This document shows, piece after piece, positions 1 to 7,132 of a DNA stretch of 7,331 nucleotides. Source of the stretch: Paracoccaceae bacterium (lineage in GTDB: Bacteria; Pseudomonadota; Alphaproteobacteria; Rhodobacterales; Rhodobacteraceae); the NCBI GenBank assembly GCA_026709725.1, contig JAPOSK010000434.1:1-7331 (forward strand), given 5' to 3'. The position numbers and the translations under genes are program-made. Under the pieces are notes generated by a model. That model saw only the letters and a list, made by a program, of their open reading frames with translations, did no database searches and was not told where the DNA came from. The first letter of the stretch is position 1. The number at the start of each line of letters is the position of its first letter.

Positions 1-20
1 CGCTGCGGGTCAGTGCGCAT
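1..20 (-). CDS. 5' fragment of a gene leaving the window, possibly TlyA-family RNA methyltransferase
   Basis: An ATG on the minus strand at 20-18 opens a frame reading MRTDPQ before the window ends. It lies 8 bases after the dxs stop codon, so it is probably co-transcribed and perhaps translationally coupled with dxs. The only Shine-Dalgarno-like sequence is AAGGA inside the last dxs codons (37-33), about 12 bases from the ATG, which is rather far. In many alphaproteobacteria the gene directly after dxs is tlyA (hemolysin A/FtsJ-like rRNA methyltransferase), and a short basic N-terminus fits. The identity rests on synteny alone; six residues cannot prove it. Confidence 0.4.
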
Positions 21-28
21 CAAGGAGG

Positions 29-1921
29 TCATCCTTTGAGGAGGGAACGGGCCATCCTGAGAATGCTGTCGGGACCGAGTCCAGACCGGGCGATCTGCCT
101 TGCAGGCGCATCCTGATCAAGAAACGCATCCGACATGTACAATGATCGAAAGCGCAGAGTGCCATCAAGCAGATCCTGATCCTGCAGGACATGGAGTACC
201 TGAGCTGCAAAGCCGCCGATTGAACCCTCCTCAATCGTCAGAATGGCTTTGTGGTTGTCAGCCAGGCTTTTGATCAATTCGACGTCAACCGGTTTGGCAA
301 ATCGGGCATCGGCAACGGTAATCGACATCCCGTCCCCGGCCAATTCCTTCCGGACCGCGAGGCAATCGTGCAGGCGTGAGCCGTAGCTGAGGATGGCAAG
401 ATCAGACCCCTCGGCAATGATACGTCCCTTGCCAATCGGCAGGATCTCACCTGCATCAGGGAGTGCGGCACCAGTGCCTGCTCCGCGTGGATAGCGGAAT
501 GCGATCGGCCCTTCTTGGTGTGCTGCGGCCGTTGTGACCATGTGGACGAGCTCCGCTTCATCAGCTGCAGCCATGAGTGTCATGTTGGGCAGACAGGCGA
601 GATAGGCGATATCAAATGCACCACAGTGCGTCTGGCCGTCAGCTCCAACAAATCCGGCCCGGTCCAGTGCAAATCGGACCGGTAGGTTCTGGATAGCCAC
701 ATCATGAACAATCTGGTCGAAGGCCCTTTGCAGAAAGGTCGAATAGATTGCGGCAAAAGGGCGCATGCCTGCAGCAGCAAGTCCGGCGGCAAATGTCACG
801 GCATGCTGCTCTGCAAGGCCGACATCGAAGGTTCTGTCCGGAAATTCTGCCCCAAACCGATCAAGACCCGTTCCCGAAGGCATGGCAGCGGTGATGGCGA
901 CAATCGAGTCGTCCTTTCGGGCTTCCCTGATCAGAGAATCAGCGAAGACTCTCGTGTAGCTCGGTGGCCCACCGCTGCTCTTGTTGAGTTCGCCGGTTTC
1001 CGGATTGAAAGTCCCGACACCATGATATCGATCATCTGACCGTTCGGCTGGAACGAAGCCCTTTCCCTTTTCGGTTACAACATGCACGAGAACAGGTCCA
1101 CGATGCCACCCGTCCCGGAGATTGCGAAGGATGGGGATAATGGATTTCATGTCGTGACCATTGCATGGACCAACATAGTAGAAACCGAGTTCCTCGAAGA
1201 TATTGCCCCCGGACAACAATTTATGAACCGCGCCATCAGCCCGATCAGCAACCATTTGGAGCGATTGGGGGAGACGCTCGGTGAAACTGCTGCTGAGGTC
1301 GATGAGGGCTCGCATGGAGTTCGAGCTGACCAGCTGAGGGAGGTATTTTGACAGCGCACCCACCGGGGGAGCGATGGACATGACATTGTCATTGAGAATA
1401 ACAATCAGGTCACTCGGGAATGAGCCAGCGTTGTTCATGGCTTCATAAGCCATGCCGCCAGTCATGGCACCGTCACCAATGACGGCAATAACCCGATGGC
1501 TTTCCCTGCGAAGATCCCTTGCGATGGAAAATCCCAACCCGGCTGAGATTGATGTGGATGCATGCGCTGCACCAAACGGGTCGTATTCGCTTTCCGACCG
1601 TTTGGTGAAGCCGGACAGACCATCACCCTGACGCAGGGTACGAATCCGATCACGTCGTCCAGTCAGGATCTTGTGACCGTACACCTGATGACCAACATCC
1701 CAGATGATCTTGTCCGCGGGCGGTTCAAACACGCTGTGCAGCGCAACCGTCAGCTCAACAACACCGAGACTGGCACCAAGATGACCGCCCGTCACCGACA
1801 CTGTATCAATGATTTCCGCACGGAGTTCATCAGCGATCTGTTCCAGTTGACTTACACTGTAGTTGCGCAAATCACGAGGGATCTTGATGCGGTCGAGAAG
1901 CGGTGTCGAGATTCCGGTCAT
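29..1921 (-). CDS. dxs: 1-deoxy-D-xylulose-5-phosphate synthase (DXS)
   Basis: This cytoplasmic, thiamine-diphosphate- and Mg-dependent enzyme condenses pyruvate with glyceraldehyde 3-phosphate to give DXP. It is the entry step of the MEP isoprenoid pathway and also feeds thiamine and pyridoxal synthesis. At 630 residues it has the usual full length. Visible landmarks are GGHLG with His47, the ThDP/Mg motif GDGAMTGG (149-156) ending in NDN (177-179), and the general-base glutamate Glu371 in LAEQH. Others are Tyr393, Arg399, Arg421, Asp428 and His432 in GADGQTH, and Arg479 in RYPRG. All match the E. coli active-site set with a near-constant +1 offset. Order is N-terminal ThDP domain, central transketolase-like Pyr domain (about 320-480), then C-terminal transketolase domain. 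The ATG at 1921 is preceded by GGAG at 1932-1929 with a 7-base spacer, which supports this start. The gene upstream is divergent, so dxs has its own promoter; ispA is not directly upstream here. Confidence 0.98.
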   Translation of the reverse strand: MTGISTPLLDRIKIPRDLRNYSVSQLEQIADELRAEIIDTVSVTGGHLGASLGVVELTVALHSVFEPPADKIIWDVGHQVYGHKILTGRRDRIRTLRQGDGLSGFTKRSESEYDPFGAAHASTSISAGLGFSIARDLRRESHRVIAVIGDGAMTGGMAYEAMNNAGSFPSDLIVILNDNVMSIAPPVGALSKYLPQLVSSNSMRALIDLSSSFTERLPQSLQMVADRADGAVHKLLSGGNIFEELGFYYVGPCNGHDMKSIIPILRNLRDGWHRGPVLVHVVTEKGKGFVPAERSDDRYHGVGTFNPETGELNKSSGGPPSYTRVFADSLIREARKDDSIVAITAAMPSGTGLDRFGAEFPDRTFDVGLAEQHAVTFAAGLAAAGMRPFAAIYSTFLQRAFDQIVHDVAIQNLPVRFALDRAGFVGADGQTHCGAFDIAYLACLPNMTLMAAADEAELVHMVTTAAAHQEGPIAFRYPRGAGTGAALPDAGEILPIGKGRIIAEGSDLAILSYGSRLHDCLAVRKELAGDGMSITVADARFAKPVDVELIKSLADNHKAILTIEEGSIGGFAAQVLHVLQDQDLLDGTLRFRSLYMSDAFLDQDAPARQIARSGLGPDSILRMARSLLKG

Positions 1922-1945
1922 ATGACGGCTCCATCATCAGTCTCC

Positions 1946-1959
1946 GTGCAAAATTGCAC
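1946..1959. promoter_or_regulatory. Inverted repeat in the dxs leader, possible operator
   Basis: GTGCAAAATTGCAC has perfect 6-base arms (GTGCAA and TTGCAC) around a 2-base centre. It sits between the predicted dxs transcription start (about 1973) and the ribosome binding site (1932-1929). That is a place where a bound repressor would block transcription, but the tiny centre makes an RNA hairpin unlikely. The binding factor is unknown. Confidence 0.4.
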
Positions 1960-1979
1960 CCCTTTACTGTCGGAACTGG

Positions 1980-2008
1980 ATTATAACAAATAATTTACCA
2001 TTTGAAAA
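1980..2008 (-). promoter_or_regulatory. Predicted sigma70-type promoter of dxs
   Basis: Read on the minus strand, a perfect TATAAT -10 box lies at 1985-1980. A TTTTCA -35 box (4 of 6 matches to TTGACA) lies at 2008-2003, separated by exactly 17 bases of AT-rich DNA. Transcription would start near 1973, leaving a leader of about 50 bases before the dxs ATG. This stretch is clearly more AT-rich than the flanking genes. Confidence 0.65.
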
Positions 2009-2021
2009 TCATCACGCAAGG

Positions 2022-2050
2022 TTCACAAAACCGGCATTGTTTTGTATGCA
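2022..2050 (+). promoter_or_regulatory. Weak candidate promoter for the ROK kinase gene
   Basis: TTCACA at 2022-2027 (5 of 6 matches to the -35 consensus) is followed after 17 bases by TATGCA at 2045-2050 (3 of 6 matches to -10). It points into the ROK gene, would give a leader of roughly 35-40 bases, and lies back to back with the dxs promoter. The -10 match is poor. Confidence 0.3.
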
Positions 2051-2093
2051 TCTGGACATGTCGCAGGCAGTAGGACAGGCCAGAGTTTAGATC

Positions 2094-3056
2094 TTGACAC
2101 AAATATGTGCCGGAATTGATGTTGGTGGTGGAAGTGCCAAAATCGGGCTGGTGTCGGGCGACGGGGATCTTGTCCGTCAGACGATCATAACGTTGCCGTC
2201 CGTTACGACACCCGATGCCGTGGTTGACGTCTACATGGAACCGATCACGAACTGGTTGGCGGCCGATCAAACGCTTGAATTGTCTGCCGTCGGCATCGGA
2301 GTTCCGGGTCATGTGATAAAGGGGAACACGGAAGTGTATCTGTGTAATATTTCCCTGCTTGATAACTTTCCCATCGTCGAGCATGTCAGCAGCACCCTCG
2401 GTGTGCCTGTGACCATGGAGAATGATGCCACTTATGCCGGTCTTGGTGAGTTTCTGCATGGTGCAGGGCAGGGCTCCGAACGCTTCATGATGGCCACACT
2501 CGGAACCGGTATCGGGATTGTGTACATCGAAAACGGAACCATTATCAAGACATCCAATGGCACCATTGGTGATGGCGGACATATGATTGTTGATCGGAAT
2601 TTCCGCCACACCTGCCGCAAGGGGTGCTGGGGATGCATTGAATCGGTCGCATCCGGTCTTGCCATGACGCGTGACGCCAGGGAGTTTGCCACACTGCGCC
2701 CCGGGGGTGCACTCGGACAGGTCATGTCCAGCGAAAACCGGGATCCGACGGTACGGGATATTTTTGATGGCGCCGCAGACAACGATCCCGACTGTATCAA
2801 GATACTTGATGAGACCGCCTGCTGGCTTGGTATGTGGTCTGCCTCCATGGTGCACATCTTCAATCCTGACCGTGTCGTCTTTGGTGGCGGCTGGAGTGCA
2901 TCCGGTCAGAGCTTCATTGATACGATCTTCTCATATGCCAGCCGATGCGGCATTGGATATTACTACAATCGGTTGCGCTACATTCCGGCAACACTTGGCA
3001 ACAACGCAGGCATCATCGGTGCAGCCTCCGACGCCTTTCGCAAATTCTGCTCATGA
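2094..3056 (+). CDS. ROK-family sugar kinase (substrate unknown)
   Basis: ROK proteins include cytoplasmic ATP-dependent hexose and amino-sugar kinases. The 320-residue length is typical of the kinases and too short for a ROK repressor: there is no N-terminal helix-turn-helix before the phosphate-binding motif DVGGGSAKIG (9-18). Other marks are GIGVPG (67-72), the catalytic aspartate in MENDATYAGLGE (Asp111), GTGIG (137-141), and the ROK histidine in GDGGH (His163). These are followed by the cysteine cluster at 174-183 and NPDRVVFGGG (257-266). The start must be the TTG at 2094: an in-frame TAG stands at 2088-2090, and the phosphate motif begins just eight codons later. No strong Shine-Dalgarno is visible, so expression may be low. 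Two features are odd. The cysteine cluster departs from CxCGxxGCxE, and the glutamate of the usual GExGH is an aspartate (Asp160). No sugar transporter or isomerase is adjacent, so substrate and pathway stay open. Confidence 0.88.
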   Translation: MTQICAGIDVGGGSAKIGLVSGDGDLVRQTIITLPSVTTPDAVVDVYMEPITNWLAADQTLELSAVGIGVPGHVIKGNTEVYLCNISLLDNFPIVEHVSSTLGVPVTMENDATYAGLGEFLHGAGQGSERFMMATLGTGIGIVYIENGTIIKTSNGTIGDGGHMIVDRNFRHTCRKGCWGCIESVASGLAMTRDAREFATLRPGGALGQVMSSENRDPTVRDIFDGAADNDPDCIKILDETACWLGMWSASMVHIFNPDRVVFGGGWSASGQSFIDTIFSYASRCGIGYYYNRLRYIPATLGNNAGIIGAASDAFRKFCS

Positions 3057-3209
3057 GTGATCCTGCCCGGTCTCATTCATTGTGATCGGCACCGGCCTTT
3101 TGGTGCAGACCTGTTTTCACCTGGAGCGGTTTCCATGCCCGGCCTGAAGCAGGGCCGAGGTCAAGCGGCAACGGGGGAGTCACTGCAGAGCATTCTGAAT
3201 CCGGCACAA
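3057..3209. other. Non-coding spacer between the ROK gene and the GIY-YIG remnant
   Basis: No gene is supported here; the short open frame that runs through it is antisense to the pseudogene further on. Two small hairpins are possible. GCACC/GGTGC lies at 3089-3106 with an 8-base loop and a TGTTTT run a few bases later. CGGCC/GGCCG lies at 3140-3157. Either could help end transcription of the convergent genes, but neither is followed directly by a good T-tract, so I do not call a terminator. Confidence 0.4.
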
Positions 3210-3687
3210 TCAGTTGTGGTTCAGACCAATTGCATGCCTTCTGTGCAGTCGGTCTTTCCCGGTGCTTTCGAGCTTGATGATTTCGTCTTTGTCCATGTCC
3301 GGTGAAACCCGCTGGAGAATTGAAAATTGGAAGTCTGCCGGGCCCTGCTCTCGAAGTGACCGATTATTGCCATGACCGGTCTCCGAATCATTGCGCCATC
3401 GACCGGGGGATGCTGTCGCTGCCGCAAGCGGCTCCAACGTGGCACTTTTCGTCTGACCGGTCAAAAATCAGATAAATGCCACGCCATTGTGACAGGGACG
3501 ATGCCCGGGAGGATGGCAATGTCTGCAACCCGGTCCATGACAGGACCGGTTGGTTCCATGGCGGCATTTGTTCACTGAACATGTTTTCTGCCAGAATCGC
3601 CCGGATCGGATATTGCGGTGTTTCGTGATCAGCCCGGCGATACCAGGCCCGCTCTCCGGCATCTGCATCGATGCGTGCGCTCACCAC
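3210..3687 (-). pseudogene. Frameshifted, N-terminally truncated GIY-YIG nuclease family gene
   Basis: Two overlapping minus-strand frames join into one recognisable protein. The first (3687 to about 3405) reads AGERAWYRRAD, then a GIY motif in SQWRGIYLIFDRSD (GIY codons 3480-3472), then KCHVGAACGSDSIP. The second continues as GRWRNDSETGHGNNRSLRE, SILQRVSPDMDKDEIIKLES and GKDRLHRRHAIGLNHN, ending at the TGA at 3212-3210. This order (GIY, YIG-like, RW, TGHG-N, SILQ, LE, GLN-N) is that of a proteobacterial GIY-YIG protein family of about 250-280 residues. The frames are joined by removing one base from the five-C run (minus strand) at 3409-3405, so this is a one-base insertion. The active site is also decayed: the YIG tyrosine is His (HVG) and a usually conserved Trp before KDRLH is Gly. 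The first roughly 100 residues of the family are not found upstream; a stop stands at about 3753 in the first frame. Family assignment is from memory of the motifs, without alignment. Confidence 0.8.
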
Positions 3688-3789
3688 CGCACTTTTTGTG
3701 AAATGGCCCCTTCTTCGTTGTTGCCGGTCTGTTCGTGCAGCTAGTGCAGATCAAATCGGAGACCTGGTCCCGTGAATCAATCGTCCTGA

Positions 3790-3815
3790 CAGATTGTCGG
3801 GCATGCCGACATCTG
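3790..3815. promoter_or_regulatory. Ten-base-pair dyad upstream of the HpsN-like gene, possible operator
   Basis: The left arm CAGATTGTCGG (3790-3800) and right arm CCGACATCTG (3806-3815) pair over 10 base pairs with a single bulged T and a 5-base centre, GCATG. It lies about 110 bases before the GTG start. No T-tract follows, so it is not an intrinsic terminator. The size and spacing suit a dimeric repressor of the GntR or LacI type, or a leader hairpin; which one cannot be decided from sequence. Confidence 0.45.
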
Positions 3816-3911
3816 ATCTTGATGTGCATTCGACACGAAGACAGCGTATTTGGCCCTGATCGGGATTGGCATGGTGCATGTCAGGAACGGTTTCGAATGG
3901 GCAGGGCCAGC

Positions 3912-3918
3912 AGGGAGG
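3912..3918 (+). promoter_or_regulatory. Strong Shine-Dalgarno deciding the GTG start at 3924
   Basis: AGGGAGG is nearly fully complementary to the 16S rRNA tail and ends 5 bases before the GTG at 3924. The alternative ATG at 3897 has only AGGAA (3882-3886) with a spacing of about 10 bases, and the farther upstream starts have nothing comparable. Confidence 0.65.
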
Positions 3919-3923
3919 TTGGT

Positions 3924-5246
3924 GTGGCAATTGAATATCTGAAGACGGGTATTGACACGAAAACGCAGGCGACGATCGATGCTGAGGTATCCGCAACTGT
4001 AAGCCGTATGCTTGATGATATCGCAAGACGCGGTGAGGATGCTGTTCGGGCCTATTCACAAAGGCTTGATCATTACAATCCGTCGGAGTTCCGCCTGTCC
4101 GATGATGCAATCGAGAAGATGATCGCCACACTGTCTGACCAGGAGCGTCATGACATCATCTATGCCCAGAAACGGGTGCGGGTTTTTGCCGAGGCCCAAA
4201 GGGAGGCCTTGCGGGATATCGAGGTTGAGGTTCTCCCCGGTGTTGTGCTTGGTCATCGCCTGGTACCGGTTCAGCGCGTCGGATGTTATGTGCCCGGCGG
4301 CAAGTATCCGATGGTCGCTGCTGCACATATGTCTGTGGTGACTGCAGCTGTTGCCGGTGTGCCGCAGATTCTGGCCGCAACGCCACCCTACAGGGGCAAG
4401 CCATTCCCGGCGGTCATTGCCGCCATGCATTATGGTGGAGCCCACGAAGTCTATGTCGTTGGCGGTGTTCAGGCGCTCGGCATGCTGGCACTCGGCACTG
4501 CGAGTGTCGATCAGGTCGATATGATTGTTGGTCCGGGCAATGTCTATGTCGCAGAAGCCAAGCGGCAGCTTTTTGGTCGCGTGGGGATTGATTTGCTGGC
4601 GGGTCCGACCGAAACGCTGATCATTGCTGATGAGGTGGTTGATGCCGAGATGTGTGCCACAGACCTGCTGGGTCAGGCTGAACACGGAATGAATTCCCCC
4701 GCGGTTCTGGTTACCAACAGCCGACATCTTGCCGAGGAGACCCTGGTGGAAATCAAGCGTCTGCTCACGATTTTGCCGACATCCGGGCTGGCCGAGGCAA
4801 GCTGGAATGACTATGGGCAGGTGATTGTCTGCGAGACCTATGATGAGATGCTGGATGTTGCCAACACGCTGGCATCCGAGCATGTTCAGGTCATGACTGC
4901 ACGTGATGACTGGTTTCTTGACAACCTCACCGCCTATGGCGCGCTTTTCCTTGGACCGCGAACGCATGTTGCCAATGGCGACAAGGTGATCGGGACCAAT
5001 CATACGCTGCCAACGCGGCGTGCCGGTCGCTATACGGGCGGTCTTTGGGTGGGGTCCTTTCTCAAAACGCACAGCTATCAGCGGATCCTGACTGATGAAG
5101 CAGCCAGCGAAATCAGCAGCTATTGCTCCCGACTTTCAATGCTGGAGGGGTTCGTCGGCCATGCCGAACAGGCCAACATCCGTCTCCGCCGCTATGGGCG
5201 TCGCAATATCCCGTATGGATCAGCCGCAGAACCTGTCGGGCAGTAA
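3924..5246 (+). CDS. Histidinol-dehydrogenase-superfamily enzyme, probably sulfopropanediol 3-dehydrogenase (HpsN-like)
   Basis: With the GTG start the protein has 440 residues, usual for this superfamily of NAD- and zinc-dependent four-electron dehydrogenases that oxidise an alcohol to a carboxylate. Zinc ligands correspond to Gln251 and His254 (GQAEHG), Asp353 (GDKVIGTNH) and His413 (EGFVGH). The catalytic pair is Glu319-His320 (ASEHVQV). GPGN (203-206) and GIDLLAGPTE (221-230) are dinucleotide-domain signatures. It differs from biosynthetic HisD: after YVPGG it reads KYPMVAAAHMSVVTAAVAGV, and the C-terminal part reads ARYTGG-type GRYTGGLWVGSFLKT instead of the HisD ARxxSxLxVxDF pattern. 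Those segments are as I remember them from HpsN, which oxidises (R)-2,3-dihydroxypropane-1-sulfonate to (R)-sulfolactate in the cytoplasm. No his genes surround it. An in-frame extension to 3735 (503 residues) or a start at 3897 (449 residues) is possible but less supported. The superfamily is near certain; the substrate is inferred. Confidence 0.85.
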   Translation: MAIEYLKTGIDTKTQATIDAEVSATVSRMLDDIARRGEDAVRAYSQRLDHYNPSEFRLSDDAIEKMIATLSDQERHDIIYAQKRVRVFAEAQREALRDIEVEVLPGVVLGHRLVPVQRVGCYVPGGKYPMVAAAHMSVVTAAVAGVPQILAATPPYRGKPFPAVIAAMHYGGAHEVYVVGGVQALGMLALGTASVDQVDMIVGPGNVYVAEAKRQLFGRVGIDLLAGPTETLIIADEVVDAEMCATDLLGQAEHGMNSPAVLVTNSRHLAEETLVEIKRLLTILPTSGLAEASWNDYGQVIVCETYDEMLDVANTLASEHVQVMTARDDWFLDNLTAYGALFLGPRTHVANGDKVIGTNHTLPTRRAGRYTGGLWVGSFLKTHSYQRILTDEAASEISSYCSRLSMLEGFVGHAEQANIRLRRYGRRNIPYGSAAEPVGQ

Positions 5247-5318
5247 CAATGCGGGCGAGAGGGCGGACCATGCACGGCCTTGTCCTGCCGGCGAAACACC
5301 GCTCGGGGGTGACCGATT

Positions 5319-7115
5319 TCAGAGCGGCCAGAAATGGGGAATCAGTGCACTGGCCAGGAGACCGATGGACAGGTTGAGGGGAGCACCAATGCGAAAGAAA
5401 TCACGAAACGTGTAGCCGCCGGGCCCGTAGACCAGCGTGTTGGTCTGGTAGCCGATGGGTGTCGCAAAACTCGCTGAAGCGGAAATCATCACCGCAACGA
5501 CAAGCCCGCGCGGGTCGACACCGAGGCTCGTTGCGAGACCGATGGCAATCGGCGTCACGATGACAGCCACGGCGTTGTTTGAAACAAGTTCTGTCAGAAT
5601 CGATGTCAGGAGATAGACCGACCAGACCAGGAGAAAGGGTGACAGTGACAGCATGGAGGGGGCGAGGGCATTGGTCAGGACTGTCACCAGTCCGACTTCT
5701 TCCATGGCCGTTCCAACAGCAAGCATGGACCAGATCAGCACCAGGAGACGGGCATCGGCAAAGTCAAAGGCCTCATTCGAGTCAATGCAGCGACACAGCA
5801 GAACTGCGGCAACGGCAAGGATCACCAGCAATTCGATGGGGGCAATGCCAAGACCGGCCAGCACGATAACGCCGAGGAGAGCCAGGATGGCAGTGGGGGC
5901 CTTGTCGCGGCGATAGGGTTTGGTTGACAGTTCGGAAATCTCGACCAGATTGAACTCCTCAGCCATACGATGGATATCCTGGGGATTGCCCTCAAGGAGA
6001 AGGGTGTCGCCAACCTTGAGACGAATGGCAGAAAAATCGGTGAGGACCTTGGCCATGGGTCGATGCATGGCGATGACGAACACATTGAACTGGCGATGAA
6101 AATCCAGATCACCAAGTGACTTGCCAATCATGTGACAACCCGGCGAAATCAGGGCTTCGAGTGTGACCGAAAGCCGCGACGAAACCCTGCTCATGGCCTG
6201 GCTGTCCTCGGCGTCCGGACGGTCAAGGCCACTGCGCCGCATGATCTCGTTCAACTCTGATGCCCGGGTCCGGATGACGAGCCGGTCACCGGCCTTAAGA
6301 ACAAGCTCTTGCAATTGGTCTGCCAGTGATGAGGTTCCCCGGATGACGTCAACGACCCGGATATCCCGGTGGCCGAAGAGTGGGATTTCGGAGAGGGAAT
6401 GATCGATATACCTGCTGTTTGCCGGGAGGATCATTTCGGTGAAGAAACGCATGGTGCTGCGGTCACGCAGCATTTCGGAGATCGCTTCCCGGTCAGGGAG
6501 GAGGCGGGGGGCAAGAAGGGTGATGTAAGCCAGGCCGTAAAGGACCAGGATGACAGCAAGCGGGGTGATTTCGAAGAGCGTGAATGGCTCAAGGCCATGG
6601 CCGGTTGCCACACCATTCACAAGAAGATTTGTTGATGTGCCAATCAGAGTGCATGTGCCGCCGAGTATTGAGATGTAGGAGAGCGGGATGAGAAGGTGTG
6701 AGGCTGTCCGGCCAATTGATTTGGCCATCTGCATCACAACCGGGATCATCAGGACCACCACAGGTGTGTTGTTCATGAAGGCGGATGCAATGATGACAAG
6801 GCCAGCCATTCCGGCCAATGTGAGGACAGGATGGCGACCTCCCTGCAGCGTGGCAAGATTGGTCAGATTGGAAAGGGCGCCCGTGCGAATAAGGGCTCCG
6901 GTCAGGATGAACATGGCAGCGATTGTCCACGGTGCGGGGTTTGCAAAGACCGTGAATGCTGCATCAATGGAAAGAGCACCTGAGACAAGCAGGAGAGATG
7001 CCCCGGCCAGAGCGACAACCTCAATGGGGTAGATCTCCCAGATGAACAGGGCAAACATGCCGACAATAACGGCAAAAACAATGAATATATCAATTTGTTG
7101 CAGTAAATCTTGCAT
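5319..7115 (-). CDS. SLC13/DASS-family anion permease with two RCK_C (TrkA_C) domains
   Basis: This is an inner-membrane secondary transporter of 598 residues, probably driven by Na+ or H+. The N-terminal membrane half (about 10-205) carries FMNNTPVVVLMIPV (113-126) and the GGTCTLIGTSTN motif (152-163). A cytoplasmic insert follows with two RCK_C-like repeats, about 225-295 (ending VLKAGDRLVIRTRASEL) and 315-395 (with KSLGDLDF and LKVGDTLLLEG). The C-terminal membrane half (about 407-598) repeats the pattern with SNNAVAVIVTPIA (512-524) and ATPIGYQTNTLVYGPGGY (551-568). These paired Asn/Thr hairpin motifs are the SLC13 signature of substrate and cation sites. Relatives with the RCK_C insert include SAC1/SLT-type sulfate transporters, but dicarboxylates and other anions are possible. 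The ATG at 7115 has only a weak GGGA Shine-Dalgarno about 6 bases upstream. It converges on the HpsN-like gene with a 72-base gap and is not co-transcribed with it. Family is certain; substrate is unknown. Confidence 0.92.
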   Translation of the reverse strand: MQDLLQQIDIFIVFAVIVGMFALFIWEIYPIEVVALAGASLLLVSGALSIDAAFTVFANPAPWTIAAMFILTGALIRTGALSNLTNLATLQGGRHPVLTLAGMAGLVIIASAFMNNTPVVVLMIPVVMQMAKSIGRTASHLLIPLSYISILGGTCTLIGTSTNLLVNGVATGHGLEPFTLFEITPLAVILVLYGLAYITLLAPRLLPDREAISEMLRDRSTMRFFTEMILPANSRYIDHSLSEIPLFGHRDIRVVDVIRGTSSLADQLQELVLKAGDRLVIRTRASELNEIMRRSGLDRPDAEDSQAMSRVSSRLSVTLEALISPGCHMIGKSLGDLDFHRQFNVFVIAMHRPMAKVLTDFSAIRLKVGDTLLLEGNPQDIHRMAEEFNLVEISELSTKPYRRDKAPTAILALLGVIVLAGLGIAPIELLVILAVAAVLLCRCIDSNEAFDFADARLLVLIWSMLAVGTAMEEVGLVTVLTNALAPSMLSLSPFLLVWSVYLLTSILTELVSNNAVAVIVTPIAIGLATSLGVDPRGLVVAVMISASASFATPIGYQTNTLVYGPGGYTFRDFFRIGAPLNLSIGLLASALIPHFWPL

Positions 7116-7132
7116 AGCAGTTCCCGGAGATC

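Larger units (their letters stand above)
3688..3923. other. Upstream region of the dehydrogenase gene, no gene seen
   Basis: An open frame from 3735 runs in frame into the dehydrogenase, but its translation is arginine- and cysteine-rich and unlike any N-terminus of the family, so I treat it as untranslated leader. I found neither the missing N-terminal half of the GIY-YIG gene nor a convincing sigma70 promoter. The main structure is the dyad at 3790-3815. Confidence 0.5.

Noticed and set aside
1562..1993. Plus-strand open frame of 143 codons opposite the dxs 5' end
   Set aside because: It is antisense to the conserved N-terminal domain of DXS and runs through the dxs promoter; it has no family resemblance.
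1995..2855. Minus-strand open frame of 286 codons across the ROK gene
   Set aside because: It is antisense to clear ROK motifs, and its composition is that of a shadow frame. It also overlaps the dxs promoter.
3089..3117. Possible intrinsic terminator after the ROK gene
   Set aside because: The stem is only 5 base pairs and the T-rich stretch is separated from it by several bases, so it is noted only as a weak hairpin.
3057..3305. Plus-strand open frame directly after the ROK gene
   Set aside because: It begins at a GTG without a Shine-Dalgarno, has no recognisable content, and its 3' part is antisense to the GIY-YIG remnant, which explains the open frame.
4056..5072. Long minus-strand open frame of 338 codons inside the dehydrogenase gene
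   Set aside because: It is fully antisense to a well-supported enzyme gene, and its His/Arg/Asn-rich translation resembles no family I know.
3924..5246. Annotation as biosynthetic hisD
   Set aside because: Catalytic residues fit, but the substrate-domain segments and the lack of any histidine-operon context fit HpsN better.
5247..5318. Bidirectional terminator in the convergent gap between the dehydrogenase and the permease
   Set aside because: Only 4-base stems such as CACC/GGTG are visible, with no T-tract on either strand.
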